A stretch of 64,000 nucleotides of DNA from Lasiosphaeria ovina (Eukaryota; Ascomycota; Sordariomycetes; Sordariales; Lasiosphaeriaceae), in assembly GCA_033439765.1 (NCBI GenBank), contig JAULSN010000005.1, positions 2,805,001 to 2,869,000 of the forward strand, written 5' to 3'. Below, in pieces: positions 1 through 11,902 of this stretch. Each line of letters begins with the position of its first letter. Position 1 is the stretch's first letter. The notes under the pieces are model-generated. The model searched no databases. It was not told the DNA's origin and saw nothing but the letters and a program-made list of their open reading frames with translations. Both the position numbers and the translations under genes were made by a program.

Positions 1-1521
1 GGCGGCTCAGGTGCTGATATGATGAAAACGTGTATTCGCCTGGCGGCTTGGAAGGCGGCAGCTCCTCCGAGTCCTCGTCAAACTCACTGTCGTCGATATT
101 CCTCGGAGGGTATATATCCGAATACAGGGAGCTCATCAGAGTCGGCAGCCCGTGGTCGAATGACGCCTGGAGATCGAAGCTCTGTATGGTGGCCCAGATT
201 CTCCTTCTCATCTCCTGGTCGAAGGGGGAGAGGCCGCGGGTGACGTGACCAGGTTCCCGATGCAGGCCAACTGAGACGGCGTCCTGAGACAGAGCGCCAG
301 CGCCTTTCCAGTAACGCTTCTTCTTGACAGTGTTGACCCTCTTGCCGAGGTAAAGCACCAGGGCAATCTGGTAGTGTATCATGCGACGGTGTTTCTGGCT
401 CTGGCGGTCCTGCCATTCGCTCACTGCCTCTATCCACTTGACGGCACGCATGTGCGAGCTCGACACCAGCCGCTCAAACCTCTGCGGTAAATGCTCGTCG
501 AGGCAGCTGGAGACTCCCATCATGGCCAAGACAAGTGCCGTGAAGGCCGCGCTTCTGGGTTTCATGGGATCCCAAAACCCGGCATAGTCTCGGCGGAATG
601 AGGGGATGTGAACGATGCGGTGAATCTGCTCAAACTGGTCCAGGTAGATTGACACAAGACTGTCGGTTTCCTGCTTGGACGGAAGGTGTCTCTCGAGGGC
701 TAAGTCAGGTTCGAGGAACTTCTTCTCTCGCACCTGCGCGTCTCTTTGGCGATCCTTGTAGTGGTTGCTCTGGCTGATGCTGTGATGGACATGAAGGGGC
801 CGAAGCCATTCGGCAGAGGTCTCCTTCATAAACGGAGACAACCCCGTGAGCTGTACACAACGCATCAGCAGGTGTCACGAAGAAAGATAGAGCCGGGGAC
901 AATCACCTCTTGAAAGGCCAGATAGGCGCTATGGGGGCCCAAGTATCGAGACTTCCACTCTTTGCCCCGGACGAAGCGCATCTCGGACTTCTCGAGACAG
1001 AGGTCCTGGTAAGGAAGATCGGCCGGGGATTGCCCGACATCGGCATCCGCACCATTCTTGGGGTCAGGGGGGGTGCGATCTATGGCTGTGCTCCCGTCAT
1101 CTAGCGAGGCCTGCTTTGGGATGATGCTCTTGAGATGAGCAACCTCGAGCTCGAGGCGGCGGATTCTGTCAGCATCGCGAGAGTCCTTCCGGTAATATGG
1201 AGACGAGTCTCTACCGGTGATGGGCAGAGAGAGGCGGGAGTCGAAGCCTGCCAGAGCAGCCTGAGAGAGGCCGAGCTTGTTCGGGGGGGCCAAGCCCGGG
1301 CGCGTCTCGAACTCGCAGCGCTCTGGGGTGCCAGACTGGAGACAGCGCGAGCACGGGAACTCGCGGTCGCACGACAACTTCCTCCGCCTGCACTCTAGGC
1401 ACGACAGGCGAACCCTCTGGCGCTTCCGAGGCGGGCGGTGGCCGCCTTGTTCGCCGGCCTCGTGAGGGGGTGGGGTGCCCTCTGTGCTCTCGCTGCGGCT
1501 GCGCACGCTCGGATCCGACAT
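1..1521 (-). CDS. Zn2Cys6 fungal transcription factor, partial (C-terminus beyond left edge)
   Basis: Probable nuclear DNA-binding regulator. The N-terminal exon (907-1521) encodes a basic stretch and a Zn2Cys6 cluster near residues 40-70 (CLECRRRKLSC, then CSRC and a final C), followed by a linker and a short coiled coil (RIRRLELEVAHL). I place an intron at 851-906, because the GTGATT donor and ACAG acceptor restore one frame. The second exon (1-850) begins LTGLSPFMKE and carries a fungal middle-homology region, including IHRIVHIPSF and RRRIWATIQSFD, typical of PF04082-class factors. The frame is still open at base 1, so about 488 residues are visible. Start chosen: the ATG at 1521, just before the zinc cluster. 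Targets cannot be told from sequence. It is divergent from the acid phosphatase gene, which does not prove a link. Confidence 0.9.
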
Positions 1522-2386
1522 TGTCTCAAGGAGCTATCGGGGCTCAGGGGACAGATGCGCTTCGGTCTACGAGCAGAGCGGCGCGGCCACCTGCAACAGA
1601 GGCCTAGCGTGTGTTGGCAGTGCCGATATATGTATCTCTAAGGTATGAATAAGAGGCCGCTTTATCAATCGATCTGATAGCTTGGCAGAGTCAAAACGGG
1701 CCACCACGCCGACACCAGCGCCGCAAGAATTTCCCTTTTACGCCGCTAACCAATTGACACCCGGAAATGGAGATGACGAAGGGGAAAGCGTCAGAGGCCA
1801 CGAGTCCCTCTCAGGGCAAAGTATCTGCGGATCCGTCACTCTTTCCTCGAACTTCTGGCTCCCGGTCGCGTCCTCGGACATCGAACAAAGCCGAGACGTC
1901 GCTCAGTCAGGCTGGCTAAATCCGAGGGCGAGCCCGAACCCTGAGCCGAGCTAGCGCTCTGTCTCTCTGCCGCGAAATCGTTTTTCCGTGCTCAAACAAT
2001 CCTGATTCCGGTCTTGCTGGCAAGGGTCCCAGTCACTTCCGACCACCTTGGAAAACGCATGTCCATGTTTCATGTTCAGCGCGTTCTTGCAGGCAATTCT
2101 AAACATTTTCCTGGCGAGCCAGCCGATACGTAGGCACGTTCATAGAATATCTACAACGTACTTCGTACGTCCCTGCCTCGACATCTTTAGCACTGTCCGG
2201 AACCGACACAGAGTGCGAGGGAAGGATGCCCACCTGAGCCCTGCGACCAGCGGCGTAGTGAAGGAATCCTTCAGGCGTTGGAAGCCGGCTTGTCGGCTCG
2301 AGCGACCGTAACTTGGCTTCCGTTTGACACCGTAGCCGGTATCCGCATAGTAGCCAGATATTGTGACTGCGCACCGTCATGACACG
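1522..2386. other. Divergent intergenic region
   Basis: This holds the 5' regions of the Zn2Cys6 factor (minus) and the phosphoesterase (plus). I see no coding or RNA gene. A CACGTT hexamer near 2133 resembles a Pho4/NUC-1 core but is too short to call a site. Confidence 0.6.
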
Positions 2387-3686
2387 ATGTCGCGTCTGTT
2401 GGTAACCCTTTTTGGATTCGCATTCTTGACGTTTGCGAGCGCCGCCAGCCTAGTTCCGGGGCGCGCCTTTGACAGGTTCATAACCATCTGGCTGGAGAAC
2501 CAAGTGCGTTGCAGAGGGCCTCGGGTCCCGTCCCCAATCTCCGCACACCTTGACGTCCGTCGGGCTCTGACCAGAGAGCCGCATCGTTGTAGGACTACGC
2601 GAAAGCCGCCGTCGATGCCAACATTGCCGACCTGAAAAGGCGGGGCATTCTGCTCACGCGCTACTATGCCCACACGCATCCTTCGCAGCCCAACTACCTG
2701 GCCGCCGTTGCAGGCGACTACTTTGGGCTCAACCACGACGAGAACGTTCGCGTGCCTGAGGACGTCTTCACGGTAGTCGATCTGCTGGAGACGAAAAATA
2801 TATCATGGGCTGGGTATTTCGAAGACATGCCCGGGCCAGGCTACATGTCAGATGCGAGCGATGGTTCCACAGGCAACGGCGGGTGGGACTATGTTCGGAA
2901 ACACAAGTAATTCAAGCCTCCTCGGCCAAGGTGACGGCTCTGCTAACCCGTCTTCGCAGTCCGTTCGTGTCGTTTGACAGCATCAACATGAAAGGGGAGC
3001 ACCTGCTGGACCTGCAATCGTTTGGCGCCTTCGAGCGCGCCTTTGCGGCTAAGAAGGTACCGCAGTTTGCCTTCATGTCGCCGAACATGATGAATGACGG
3101 ACACAACACATCGTTGGAGTTCGCAACTGACTGGTCGCACCGCTTCTTGCAGCCTCTGCTGGCGGATGGCGCATTTGACGGGCGCACGCTGGTCATGCTA
3201 ACCTTTGACGAGTGTGAGACATACGGCGTGCCAAACCAGATTGTGACGCTGCTGCTGGGAAGCGCCGTTCCGCCGGCCCTGAAGGGCACCGAGGACGCTA
3301 CGTTCTACACCCACTACAGCATCCTGTCGACGCTCGAGAACAACTGGGAGCTGCCACACCTCGGTAGGTACGACGTCGGAGCAAATGTCTTCCGGGTTGT
3401 GGCCGACCAGACGGGATACACCAAGAACAAGGACCCTGAGAATGCGCCGGCCGTCGACAACTCGGTGTCGTATCCAGGGCAGCTGAACAACGAAACGTCA
3501 AAGCGGCTCCCGATCCCCGTGCCCAATTCAAAGCTTGTGGGTGCCGGCGGACAGCCCATCCTGGAAGCTGTGAGGCTGGCCTGGGCGGGAAAGGACGGCC
3601 AGACACCGTACGACGGCAGCGGAAGGGTTAATGACGGGAACCGAAACTCACCAATCTACAACCGGCCCGCAGCAAACTCGCCGTAG
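2387..3686 (+). CDS. Secreted phosphoesterase-family acid phosphatase
   Basis: Predicted secreted phosphomonoesterase of the PF04185 family, which includes fungal phosphate-repressible acid phosphatases. Three exons fit by phase: 2387-2503, 2593-2906 and 2960-3686, giving 385 residues. The ATG at 2387 is followed by a clear signal peptide (MSRLLVTLFGFAFLTFASA). Family motifs are FITIWLENQ with DYAKAAV across intron 1, THPSQPNYLAAVAGDYFG, SPNMMNDGHN and LTFDECETYG; the Asp, His and Glu residues in these blocks are the expected catalytic and metal-binding positions. Several N-x-S/T sites fit secretion. The same family contains bacterial phospholipase C enzymes, so the exact substrate is inferred. 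Control by phosphate is plausible from the family but not shown here. Confidence 0.9.
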
Positions 3687-4493
3687 ATGGGCGGTTTTGT
3701 TGGGAATATCCTCCATAACTTGTGAATGAGAGAATCTTGGAAATACTGTTGCTTTGGTTAGGTCCCGCTGACATGGTGTTGAACCCCTTTCGAAAGTGAG
3801 GGACGGCCCTAGATGGATGTCTTAAGTTCGAGTCCAGTTCAAGGTTGAGTTGGTCACGGCATCAGATAAACTGTCTCGTAACTTCCCGTCTTGGCATTCT
3901 GGGTTTCCGACTTGACGTTCTTGCCCAGAACGTACACTGCGCATGTTGGGGGCTCCATGGCGCCTTCCATCCATGATTCTTTGATCAGACCATTTCAATT
4001 CAGGCTCCGCTTCGTTAAGCAGGGTGTCCGCCTACCTGCTTACTTTAGGTATCCTTACGGGACGACGCCAGAACATCAGACAGAAACAGCACAAGCCATC
4101 GATTCCGCCTGACGGTCTAGATCTAGTAAGCGGGACTAGGAGGGTGGCTACCAAGCGGGAAGTCGCGCAGTTGCGTCCGCACACTAGGTAGAGATGCGAC
4201 TCCTTCCGTCGCCCTCGTCCAAGTCTAGCTCGACACTCGGACTCGGACTCGATGGAGCTGGTCTTGTGTTCTACCCATCTTGTGTCCCTGTGCAACTACC
4301 GCGTATCTGCCAACCATCTCTGACATTTCATGGTACAACGTCCTGGCCGTGGACGCTGGTGCCTTTTCTTGGAAAGCCCGCTCACATCCCAACCTACCCA
4401 ACTTTTACACAATACCTACTGCCAGACAGACAGCTAGCCGCCCAGCTGAGGTTAGCGACCCCGGCGTGAAATGTCGCTTGGCCATCCCACGCC
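3687..4493. other. Intergenic region
   Basis: 3' flank of the phosphatase and 5' flank of the serine-rich protein gene. The short open frames here are GC-driven and show no family features. A GTTCGAGTCC string near 3828 has no flanking tRNA stems. Confidence 0.55.
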
Positions 4494-7400
4494 ATGGCTG
4501 TCTTTTGCTGTTGTTCCGCCCCTCGCTCGTCCCGGGCCTCGACTTCGGCCCCAAAACACCACCCTGTGCTGCCGGTGCCGCCGCCGCCCGCTCGGCTTCC
4601 AGGGCCGCTGACCATGAATCCAGTTACTCCGGCTTCTCCAGACACGTCCCCCGACTCTCTATCTTCGCTGCGGGCCTCGGTCCCCATGGCCATGATCCCC
4701 GTCGAGCCAGTCGAACTCGGCCAGCTAGTGGTTGAAGACTCGGACAGCGACGAGGAGCCCAATCCAGCCGCGCCAGTCAGAAACTCCAGTGCACTCCAGC
4801 TGGTCCGGACGCGCATACGACGCCATCTGTCTCAGGACTCGCTGTCTCGCCGGAAGGGCCGCTCCGCTGTCGGCTGCAGCCAGGAAGAGATTCAGCGCCG
4901 GGCAGAGCTGAAGAGACTCATGCACAAGAGGATACAAGAAGAACTTCGCAGCGAGGAGGGCCAAGAGCCTCCACCGAGTGACATTTCATCGAGCCCCGCC
5001 CAGCACGGTGCCCCTTTGGTTGACCACCTCCCAGGAGGAGGTCCGCGAGACAACCTCGAGTTCTCCGTCTCTGACGACAGCAGACTTAACAAGCCGTGTG
5101 CCAGCAATGACGAGTCGGATGCACGCATACTCGACGCTGGGAAGATATCGTCCGCCACTGACGAAAACGATCGCCAGGATTGCCGTCGAGCCAGCTGTCC
5201 AGAGTCCCATCTCCAGCCTGTTGGCCAGTGCTTCGTGCGAGAACGGAACTCGCTTCCACAAATGCCATCATCCCCGGACCTTCGTCCCAGACGTCTCCCA
5301 AGCAGCCGCGAAACGTCATCTCTGGGTTCGTGGCGCCTCTCGTATAGCGCTAGTCAGCTTGACGAATTCTTGGGTTATGTTGGTGACGGGTGCGTTTCCA
5401 ATGATGCGGGCTCAGTCCACGGGAAATCTACCTCACCGCCGCCAAAACAGTCGCTATCGTTATCTCAAAGATTCTCCCTCACTGGCCATTCACTATCGCT
5501 GTCACGATCTCATTCCTCTCCTGCTCGCCAGGGCACCCCAGGAAATGAAAAATCGCCCACGGTGGACCAATCACCATTGGGTACATGGCTTCGTAGCCAG
5601 GGTCTTCGGTCTCGATCTCAGTCGCCCTCGCTTTCGTATATCAGAACATCCGACCCAGGCTTGGAGCAGGAGGGAAGCGTAAAGGAGGCCGAGGTGGTCT
5701 ACATCAGAAGATGGAGCTCGGTACAGAATTGTGCTGTGGCAGAAACTGATATCTCGCGACCCGAGATTGTTCATCTCTACGATATGGACATATCCCGACA
5801 GCTAGTGACCCGGGCTTTCAACACTCCAGCCGACTCTCAGAGCCATTCTGGGTCCGGAAGAAATAGCCCTCGGGTCGTTTCCAATGGGCAGGGGAATTCC
5901 GTCGAGATTGCTTCCCAGAAGCTCGCAGGCCCGGTCCCGGAATTGGGGAGTCAGTATACTAGCTTGGGTGCGACAAACCACACGCCGGGTGGCTTGACTA
6001 CCAACTCTTCTTCAGTTTACCCCTCGACAACCACCAGCGTAGATCCAGTCACAAACACACCTTCCGTCAATCCCTCAGACTTGGCAAACAACAAAGTGAA
6101 TATGCCTGCTCGTCCAGAGCTCGATACTGAATGTGAGTTGTGCTCTCGATGTGCCAAGACCGCTTGCTCATATCTAGGTATACAGGGCTTGATGTCGTGG
6201 AAAACGAAAACCCCCCAAATAAGCCACAACGGCACCATCGAGCGGGGAGTAGCCAGGGTACATCAAACAGTCACCGACAAGCCAGTTACACACAAGACGA
6301 GTTGGGCTGCCCGTCTCCGAGCTCCGAGGTTTCCAGTAAGGCTCGGAATGAAAACAGAGCGGAAACTATTGATAAGGCTATTGGTCATTTTCGTCTGGGT
6401 CATGGAGCTCCCGCCATGATTGCCAGCAGGTTTCGCAAAGAATCCAACACGGCCCCTTCACCGTTGTCATTGGAGCCTGCCAAGCCCTCTCTTTTAGCTC
6501 GACTGCATCTCACAATGCCTAGAAAGGCCAAGTTGGTACAAAGGACTTTCGACGGCTCAACTTCAGCACCAGAAGAGCAGCCAACATTATCATCACCCTT
6601 GCCAACGAACAGCTTGGTCGCTGAGACTCAAAGCCGTTCGCACCGAAGAGACAGCGAGACGGGCCGTCCTTCACCCCTGTCACCAAGCCCTTCCGGATCA
6701 TCAGACTGCGAGGACAGCACTGCAGAACTTTGGCAACGGGCTATCCGAGAAGAGGCACAAGCCCGAGGCTGCAATGTAGCCGATCGCAGGAGCGATAGCC
6801 ATCACAGAAGACTGAGCTTCCCTGGTAATTCTCGTCAAAGCCAGGGTGATGCAACCTCTGCGCTCAAACACTATAGTAGCTCCCCTACTAGCTACAAGAA
6901 CCTTCATAGCTCGCTAAGGGCACATGGGGATTCTCCAGCCAAAAGAGCAGAACCTCCAAGTGCTCATGGAAACAAATATCATCCAACATCTGTTAGCTGG
7001 TCGATCCAGACACCCAAGAGTAGCTTATCAATGCATCAGCGAAAGGGTTCCAATACTGATACTGCGCATATCCAGTCACCAAGGACAAGTGAATCAGGTG
7101 GCAGCCGGCTCTCTGGGATTCCCGAGTCATGGGCAAGGTTTCCTTCCCATAGCCGGGCCGAGCGGAATGGGCCTGCAGGTTATGTTGATCAAGTGGCCCC
7201 AACAGATTATATGACCATGGCGGAGGCTCCTGGAGATAACTCGCCAGGATCACGGACAGGACAACCCGCTTCTCCTGCTCATGAATCCTCCAAGCTTCAC
7301 ACGCAATCACTAACTGGGAGGTTTGGACGAGCAGTCAAGTCTGGAATTATCAAGCTCATTTCAGGAAGGGCATCTCCAAGCCGCGAGAGCCCAAAGGACC

Positions 7401-8038
7401 CAAAGAGTCGGCAGCGCAGTGGAAACCTGTCGAGAACCAACTTGGAGTATCCAGAACTTGAGCTATTGCCGATGGAGGGCGGCTACCAGGAGATCAAGGC
7501 TCTCGAACATGAAATTCAGCACATGAAAGGTGCCCCACGTCTGCAATGCCCAGCCGCATTGCAGGATGTGGCTGGCTTTGACAAGAAAGTGACTCTCAGC
7601 ACTAAAATGGCGACAATACTACACACTGATGGAACATCCGAATCGGAGCGATGGCGCATTTCGACACCCCTTCTTTTAACTCCGGGTGCGTCGTCAGCTG
7701 ATGCTCCGAGGCATGGAGGAAATTCGAGCTCTACGACGGATCGATTTGTCACTCCCTTGGGTTCCATGTCAATAAGCAATGACAACATGTCGTTCCATTC
7801 TTACCCCCAGTCAAGGCCCTTATCACGATCCATGGCTTTTCCGTCAGAGACGTTGACAGAGACGAGCACCAGTGCCGTCTCGGCGAAGAGTGATACAACA
7901 CTTCTACAGAATCTGCGTTCGACAAGCATATCCAATACGAGCGCCAGCACTGCCACAAAGTTCAGAACCTGGAATGGAAGGTCCAGGTCATACCCGCTGT
8001 TGATGGCGGATAGCTTTGACCCTGAGAACATGGGATAG
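4494..8038 (+). CDS. Large serine-rich protein of unknown function
   Basis: Two exons, 4494-6132 and 6186-8038, join through a 53 nt intron (GTGAGT donor, TATACAG acceptor) to give about 1163 residues. I recognise no catalytic domain. The protein begins MAVFCCCSAP; the three cysteines could be lipidated, which is inference. Residues about 80-150 hold an acidic run (EDSDSDEE) and a charged helix (EEIQRRAELKRLMHKRIQEE). The rest is low-complexity and Ser/Pro/Thr-rich with many RSxS and SP sites, as in phosphorylated scaffold or cell-polarity proteins. A short helical segment near YQEIKALEHEIQHM lies in the C-terminal half. The frame is open over 3.4 kb and the splice restores phase exactly, so I am confident it is a gene but not of its role. 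Confidence 0.8.
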
Positions 8039-9284
8039 CAGTTGAGCAGACAGAGCAAGTCGCTATCGTTATTGTGGGAGCTGTTACTCTACGACCGGTC
8101 TAATGTCTTGTTTATTGCCCTTTTGCACGTCCCCTAAATGCTGGTATTCGTCTACATAACTGCATGATTTATCCAGGCTTTATAAGAGGCGTACTAGCTG
8201 GGCAGTATTTGTACGTATGTTATGATCAGAGTATGGCAGCTTACAGCTTGGTGTCCCTCAAGGTTCGACGGGAGGACTGAAGGGGTAAAGATCTGAAGCA
8301 TTTTATTTGGTTGTCGGATTCGAAGGCATGGCCTTAGGTAGAGATGTGATTAATGCCGAGGCTCCTGGATGTTTTGTGCTGTACATTGAGTGATGAGGTT
8401 GTGTGAAGCACCGGGACCTCGTCGATGTCAAAGTCAAAGTCACCTTTCACGGGGATAGATATCCGGAGCGACATCCCTGGGTCCATCGTACTTAGTAATG
8501 CCTACATACAATTTTGGCCACAGAGGGATACTATAAGGTACAGTGAAGGTAAAATAATAGTAGTAAAAGAATTAACGATGGGAGGCGATGGTGGGATCGA
8601 CGACCAAGCGAAGCGGGGCCGTTGAGTAAAGTGCCCACCCCCCCCCCCTCCCCGGCCCCGTTGGCCGGGGTGGGCTTGACCATTCAGTGACGGCTGATTC
8701 GCCAGCCCTGCAAGGAACCCCCGCCCTGCAGCCCCCCCCCCTGATGCTTCTGATTCACGCATGACCATGTCGAGATCTTTCCAGAGCGTGAGAGCGGCGA
8801 ATTGGGCGGGCGAGGTGCCGATTCTCGCAATTGAGTATCCTTGAGCTGTGGAAAACTACCTCTATGAAATACCTAGGTATTGAAGGCATTCGGGGAACCA
8901 CGAGATCCCATCAGCTCGCCAAACCGTGAGAACCGAGGCGCCAGAATAACTACTTCTTACCAAGCTTTTTTCTAGGTAGGTTTCTATCGTGACATTGAAT
9001 TGGAAGCGACTTGCAGACACACATTGACTCACCGTCTGCACTCGCCCCGTTAGTTGCCCACCAGTCACACAATCCACTTCAATACTCGGTATCTGTTTTT
9101 CCTTTAGACGAAAATACAAACATCCATCCGCATCTGCCATTGACTGGCAAACACCCAGCTTCCGTCCTAGCCTCCAAACATTATTACGGAGTACTGCTTA
9201 GGGTTTGACGGCAAACCTTGACTTGGATCCAGATCGACCACAGACCGGCTCACCGCCAAATCACAACCCTCACACAAACTCACC
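8039..9284. other. Intergenic region upstream of ornithine carbamoyltransferase
   Basis: No gene seen. It has homopolymer C runs near 8638-8650 and 8732-8741 and a consensus TGACTCA at 9025-9031, listed separately. Confidence 0.6.
9025..9031 (+). promoter_or_regulatory. Gcn4/CPC1-type site upstream of ornithine carbamoyltransferase
   Basis: TGACTCA lies 254 bp before the ATG. This is the core bound by Gcn4 and Neurospora CPC1 in cross-pathway (amino-acid starvation) control, and arginine genes are classic targets. The match is seen; binding is inference. Confidence 0.55.
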
Positions 9285-10538
9285 ATGAATCGAGCAGCTT
9301 CTCGCATGGTCAAATCGGCCGTGGGCCACCTCCAGGCCCGGTGCGCGTCTAATAGCAGCAGCAGCAGCAGCAGCTCATCGGCAGGCCCGCGCCATCTCAT
9401 GTCCATCAGCGACCTCAGCCCGGCCGAGTTCAGCAGGCTCGTGCTCAACGCCTCGTCGCACAAGGCCGCCATCAGGGCCGCCCGCGACGCCGGCCAGCCG
9501 CCCCAGTCGCTCTACGGCAAGCTGACGGGCCAGACCGTCGCCATGATGTTCAGCAAGCGCAGCACCCGCACTCGCGTGTCGACCGAGGCCGCCGTCACCG
9601 TCATGGGCGGCCACCCCATGTTCCTCGGCAAGGACGACATCCAGCTCGGCGTAAGCCTCCGCCCTATCTCTCTCTCTCCTTACTGATTATTTGGCTAACC
9701 ACCCCAACAAAGGTCAACGAGTCACTCCTGGACACGTCCAAGGTCATCTCGTCCATGACGTCCTGCATGGTAGCCCGCGTGGGCCCGCACTCGGACGTGG
9801 CCGGGCTGGCCGAGCACTCGGCCGTGCCCGTCCTCAACGCGCTGTCCGACGACTTCCACCCGCTGCAGACGATCGCCGACTTCCAGACGATCCACGAGGC
9901 GTTCCAGCAGCGGCAGCCGCCGTCCGACACCACCAGCCTCGGGCTCGAAGGCCTCAAAGTCGCGTGGGTCGGCGACTCGAACAACGTGCTCTTCGACCTC
10001 GCGACAGCGTGCATCAAGACGGGCGTCGACATCGCCGTAGCGTCGCCCGCGGGCTACGGGATCCCGGCCGCGATGAAGCGGGTGATCCTGTCCGCCGGTG
10101 CCGGCGTATCGTCGCCGGGGCGTCTCAGCGAGACGACGGTGCCCGAGGAAGCGGTGCGCGGCGCCGACATCCTGGTGACCGACACGTGGGTGTCGATGGG
10201 CCAGGAGGCCGAGGCGCAGGCGCGCGTGCGCGCGTTCGCGGGGTACCAGATCACACGGGCGCTCGCGGAGCGCGGCGGCGCCAAGCCCGGCTGGAAGTTC
10301 ATGCACTGCCTGCCGCGCCACCAGGAGGAGGTCGACGACGACGTCTTCTACGGCCCGCAGTCGCTCGTCTTCGACGAGGCTGAGAACCGCGTATACGCTG
10401 CTGTCGGTACGTATTGTCCTCCCAACAAAAGATTACATGACTACATTCTACATAAACGGGTTTTGCTAACTCGGCTTGCCCAATCAACCACCAGCTGCCC
10501 TGGAGGCGTTTGTGGTCAACAAGGGAAAGATTGTCTAA
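9285..10538 (+). CDS. arg12: Ornithine carbamoyltransferase, mitochondrial
   Basis: Makes citrulline from ornithine and carbamoyl phosphate in the mitochondrial matrix (arginine synthesis). Three exons, 9285-9650, 9713-10406 and 10495-10538, give 367 residues; the last exon adds only the tail AALEAFVVNKGKIV. The N-terminus is a basic, Ser-rich presequence with a serine tract encoded by seven AGC units (9354-9374). The carbamoyl-phosphate motif FSKRSTRTR lies near residue 90, HPMFLGKDDIQLG follows, HPLQTIADF is the second substrate motif, WVGDSNNV starts the ornithine domain, and MHCLPRH (near residue 320) supplies the catalytic cysteine. It is convergent with the ILV6-type gene 302 bp downstream. 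The symbol follows Neurospora arg-12 (argB in Aspergillus, ARG3 in yeast). Confidence 0.96.
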
Positions 10539-10840
10539 GACCAAACCACCCCCCTTCCCTAAAAAAAAGGCACTACATGATTCACACGTCTTGGCTTCTT
10601 AGTAAATTAAAAATACTCTACAGTTTCTAGGCAGGCATTTCATTCCAGGTGTACGGTACGGAGTACAAAGGCGGGGAAAAAAAAGACTTATACGACATAT
10701 ATGTATATTTAATGAACACGCCAAGAAAAAAAAGTTGATCAATTGATTGTTTCTTGCGCTACGATGGAAAAACTTTGCAAAATATTAAAGTGACCAAATC
10801 CCATTTCCACCCCCCAAGACGCCGTGATACCCTCCCACTT
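10539..10840. other. Shared 3' region of two convergent genes
   Basis: A 302 bp A/T-rich interval between the stops of ornithine carbamoyltransferase (plus) and the ILV6 homolog (minus). It contains A runs near 10561, 10677 and 10725, consistent with two poly(A) regions; no gene seen. Confidence 0.6.
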
Positions 10841-11902
10841 TTAGCCAGGCGGCATCTGGCTGGCGTCGACAACATCATCGGCTTCCTTGGAAATGGCGTT
10901 GTCCTCATCGGGTCCGTAGAGCGGAGACCGGGGCAGGGCCATGAGGCCCGTGCGAGCCGACTCCAGAATGCCAAAGGGAGAAATTAGCTTGAGGAACGAG
11001 TCTATCCTCGAGGGCTTCGCGGATCTGCAATCCCAAAGACGTCAATGGCAAGTCATAATAGAAGCGTCAAGGCGCACACGGCGCGGTACTCACACTTCGA
11101 CAATGCAGCTGTTGGTGCTAATGTCCAGCATCTTTCCGCCGAACTGGTGGGCGAGGTATGTGATGCTCTTCAGGTGCTCGTGCTTATGCCTCAGCGCCTG
11201 GCTGACGGCCAGGCGGCTCGGGTGGAAGTCGTCTGCCGCCGCCTCCTCCAGGCTCGGGTCGTACGCCTCCTGGCCGTTCTCGGCCTCGCCGCCGTCGGCC
11301 GTCATCTCGCGGTGGTGGGCGAGGAGCTCCTCAAAGTACTCGGGGCCGAGAATATTGACCTTGGCCAAGAGCAGCTCGCGCTGCACCAGCGCGGCGCTGG
11401 TGTAGTCCAGCACGGCCCACACGGGCACGAGGTCCTCGAGCTGGCGGCGAGCCTGCTCCACCACGCCGTCCTGGCCCGTGAGCACGATGGTCATGCGCGA
11501 CAGGTCCTCCACCTCGGTGCTGCACACGACCAGCGAGTCGATGTTAAAGCCGCGGGCGGCTAGGATGCCCGACACGCGTGACAGCACGCCGGGCTCGTTC
11601 TGCACGAGGCAATTGAGGATGTGGCGCTTCGGCGGCGCCACCGACGGCGTCGGCGTCTCGTAGAGGATGTTGGACACGGCAGCCTGGGCCGACCACGCCG
11701 GCGGCGAGTCGCTGGTCGGTAGCGGCCCGTGGCGGCGCCGGATCGCCTTGTAGGCAATCGCAGACGTCGAGCTGCTGCTGCCCGAGCTGTGTCGCACGCC
11801 AATCGACGCCGCTAGTTGTCTGGGGAGCGGTACATCCCGGGCCCGCGTGGCGATCCTGCCCCAGGACGAGGAGGCCGACGTCAAGAGGCTGCGGGAGGCC
11901 AT
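10841..11902 (-). CDS. ILV6: Acetolactate synthase regulatory (small) subunit, mitochondrial
   Basis: Binds and stimulates the catalytic subunit (Ilv2) and confers valine feedback inhibition in branched-chain amino-acid synthesis. Two exons, 11094-11902 and 10841-11024, give 330 residues; the GTGAGT donor and TTGCAG acceptor restore the frame across SCIVEV-SAKPSRIDSF. I chose the ATG at 11902 (MASRSLLTSA), which opens a Ser/Arg mitochondrial presequence; the frame stays open about 200 nt further upstream, but that extension looks unlike a targeting peptide. The ACT domain spans about residues 94-168 (HILNCLVQNEPGVLSRVSG, then ARGFNIDSL). The C-terminal regulatory domain ends with FGILESARTGLMALPRSP. 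A TGAGTCA site lies about 121 bp upstream. Confidence 0.95.

Noticed and set aside
2126..2140. Pho4/NUC-1 site (CACGTT) before the acid phosphatase
   Set aside because: A single degenerate hexamer is expected by chance in a region this size.
3800..3850. Possible tRNA because of GTTCGAGTCC
   Set aside because: The flanking bases do not pair as a T stem and there is no D arm or acceptor stem.
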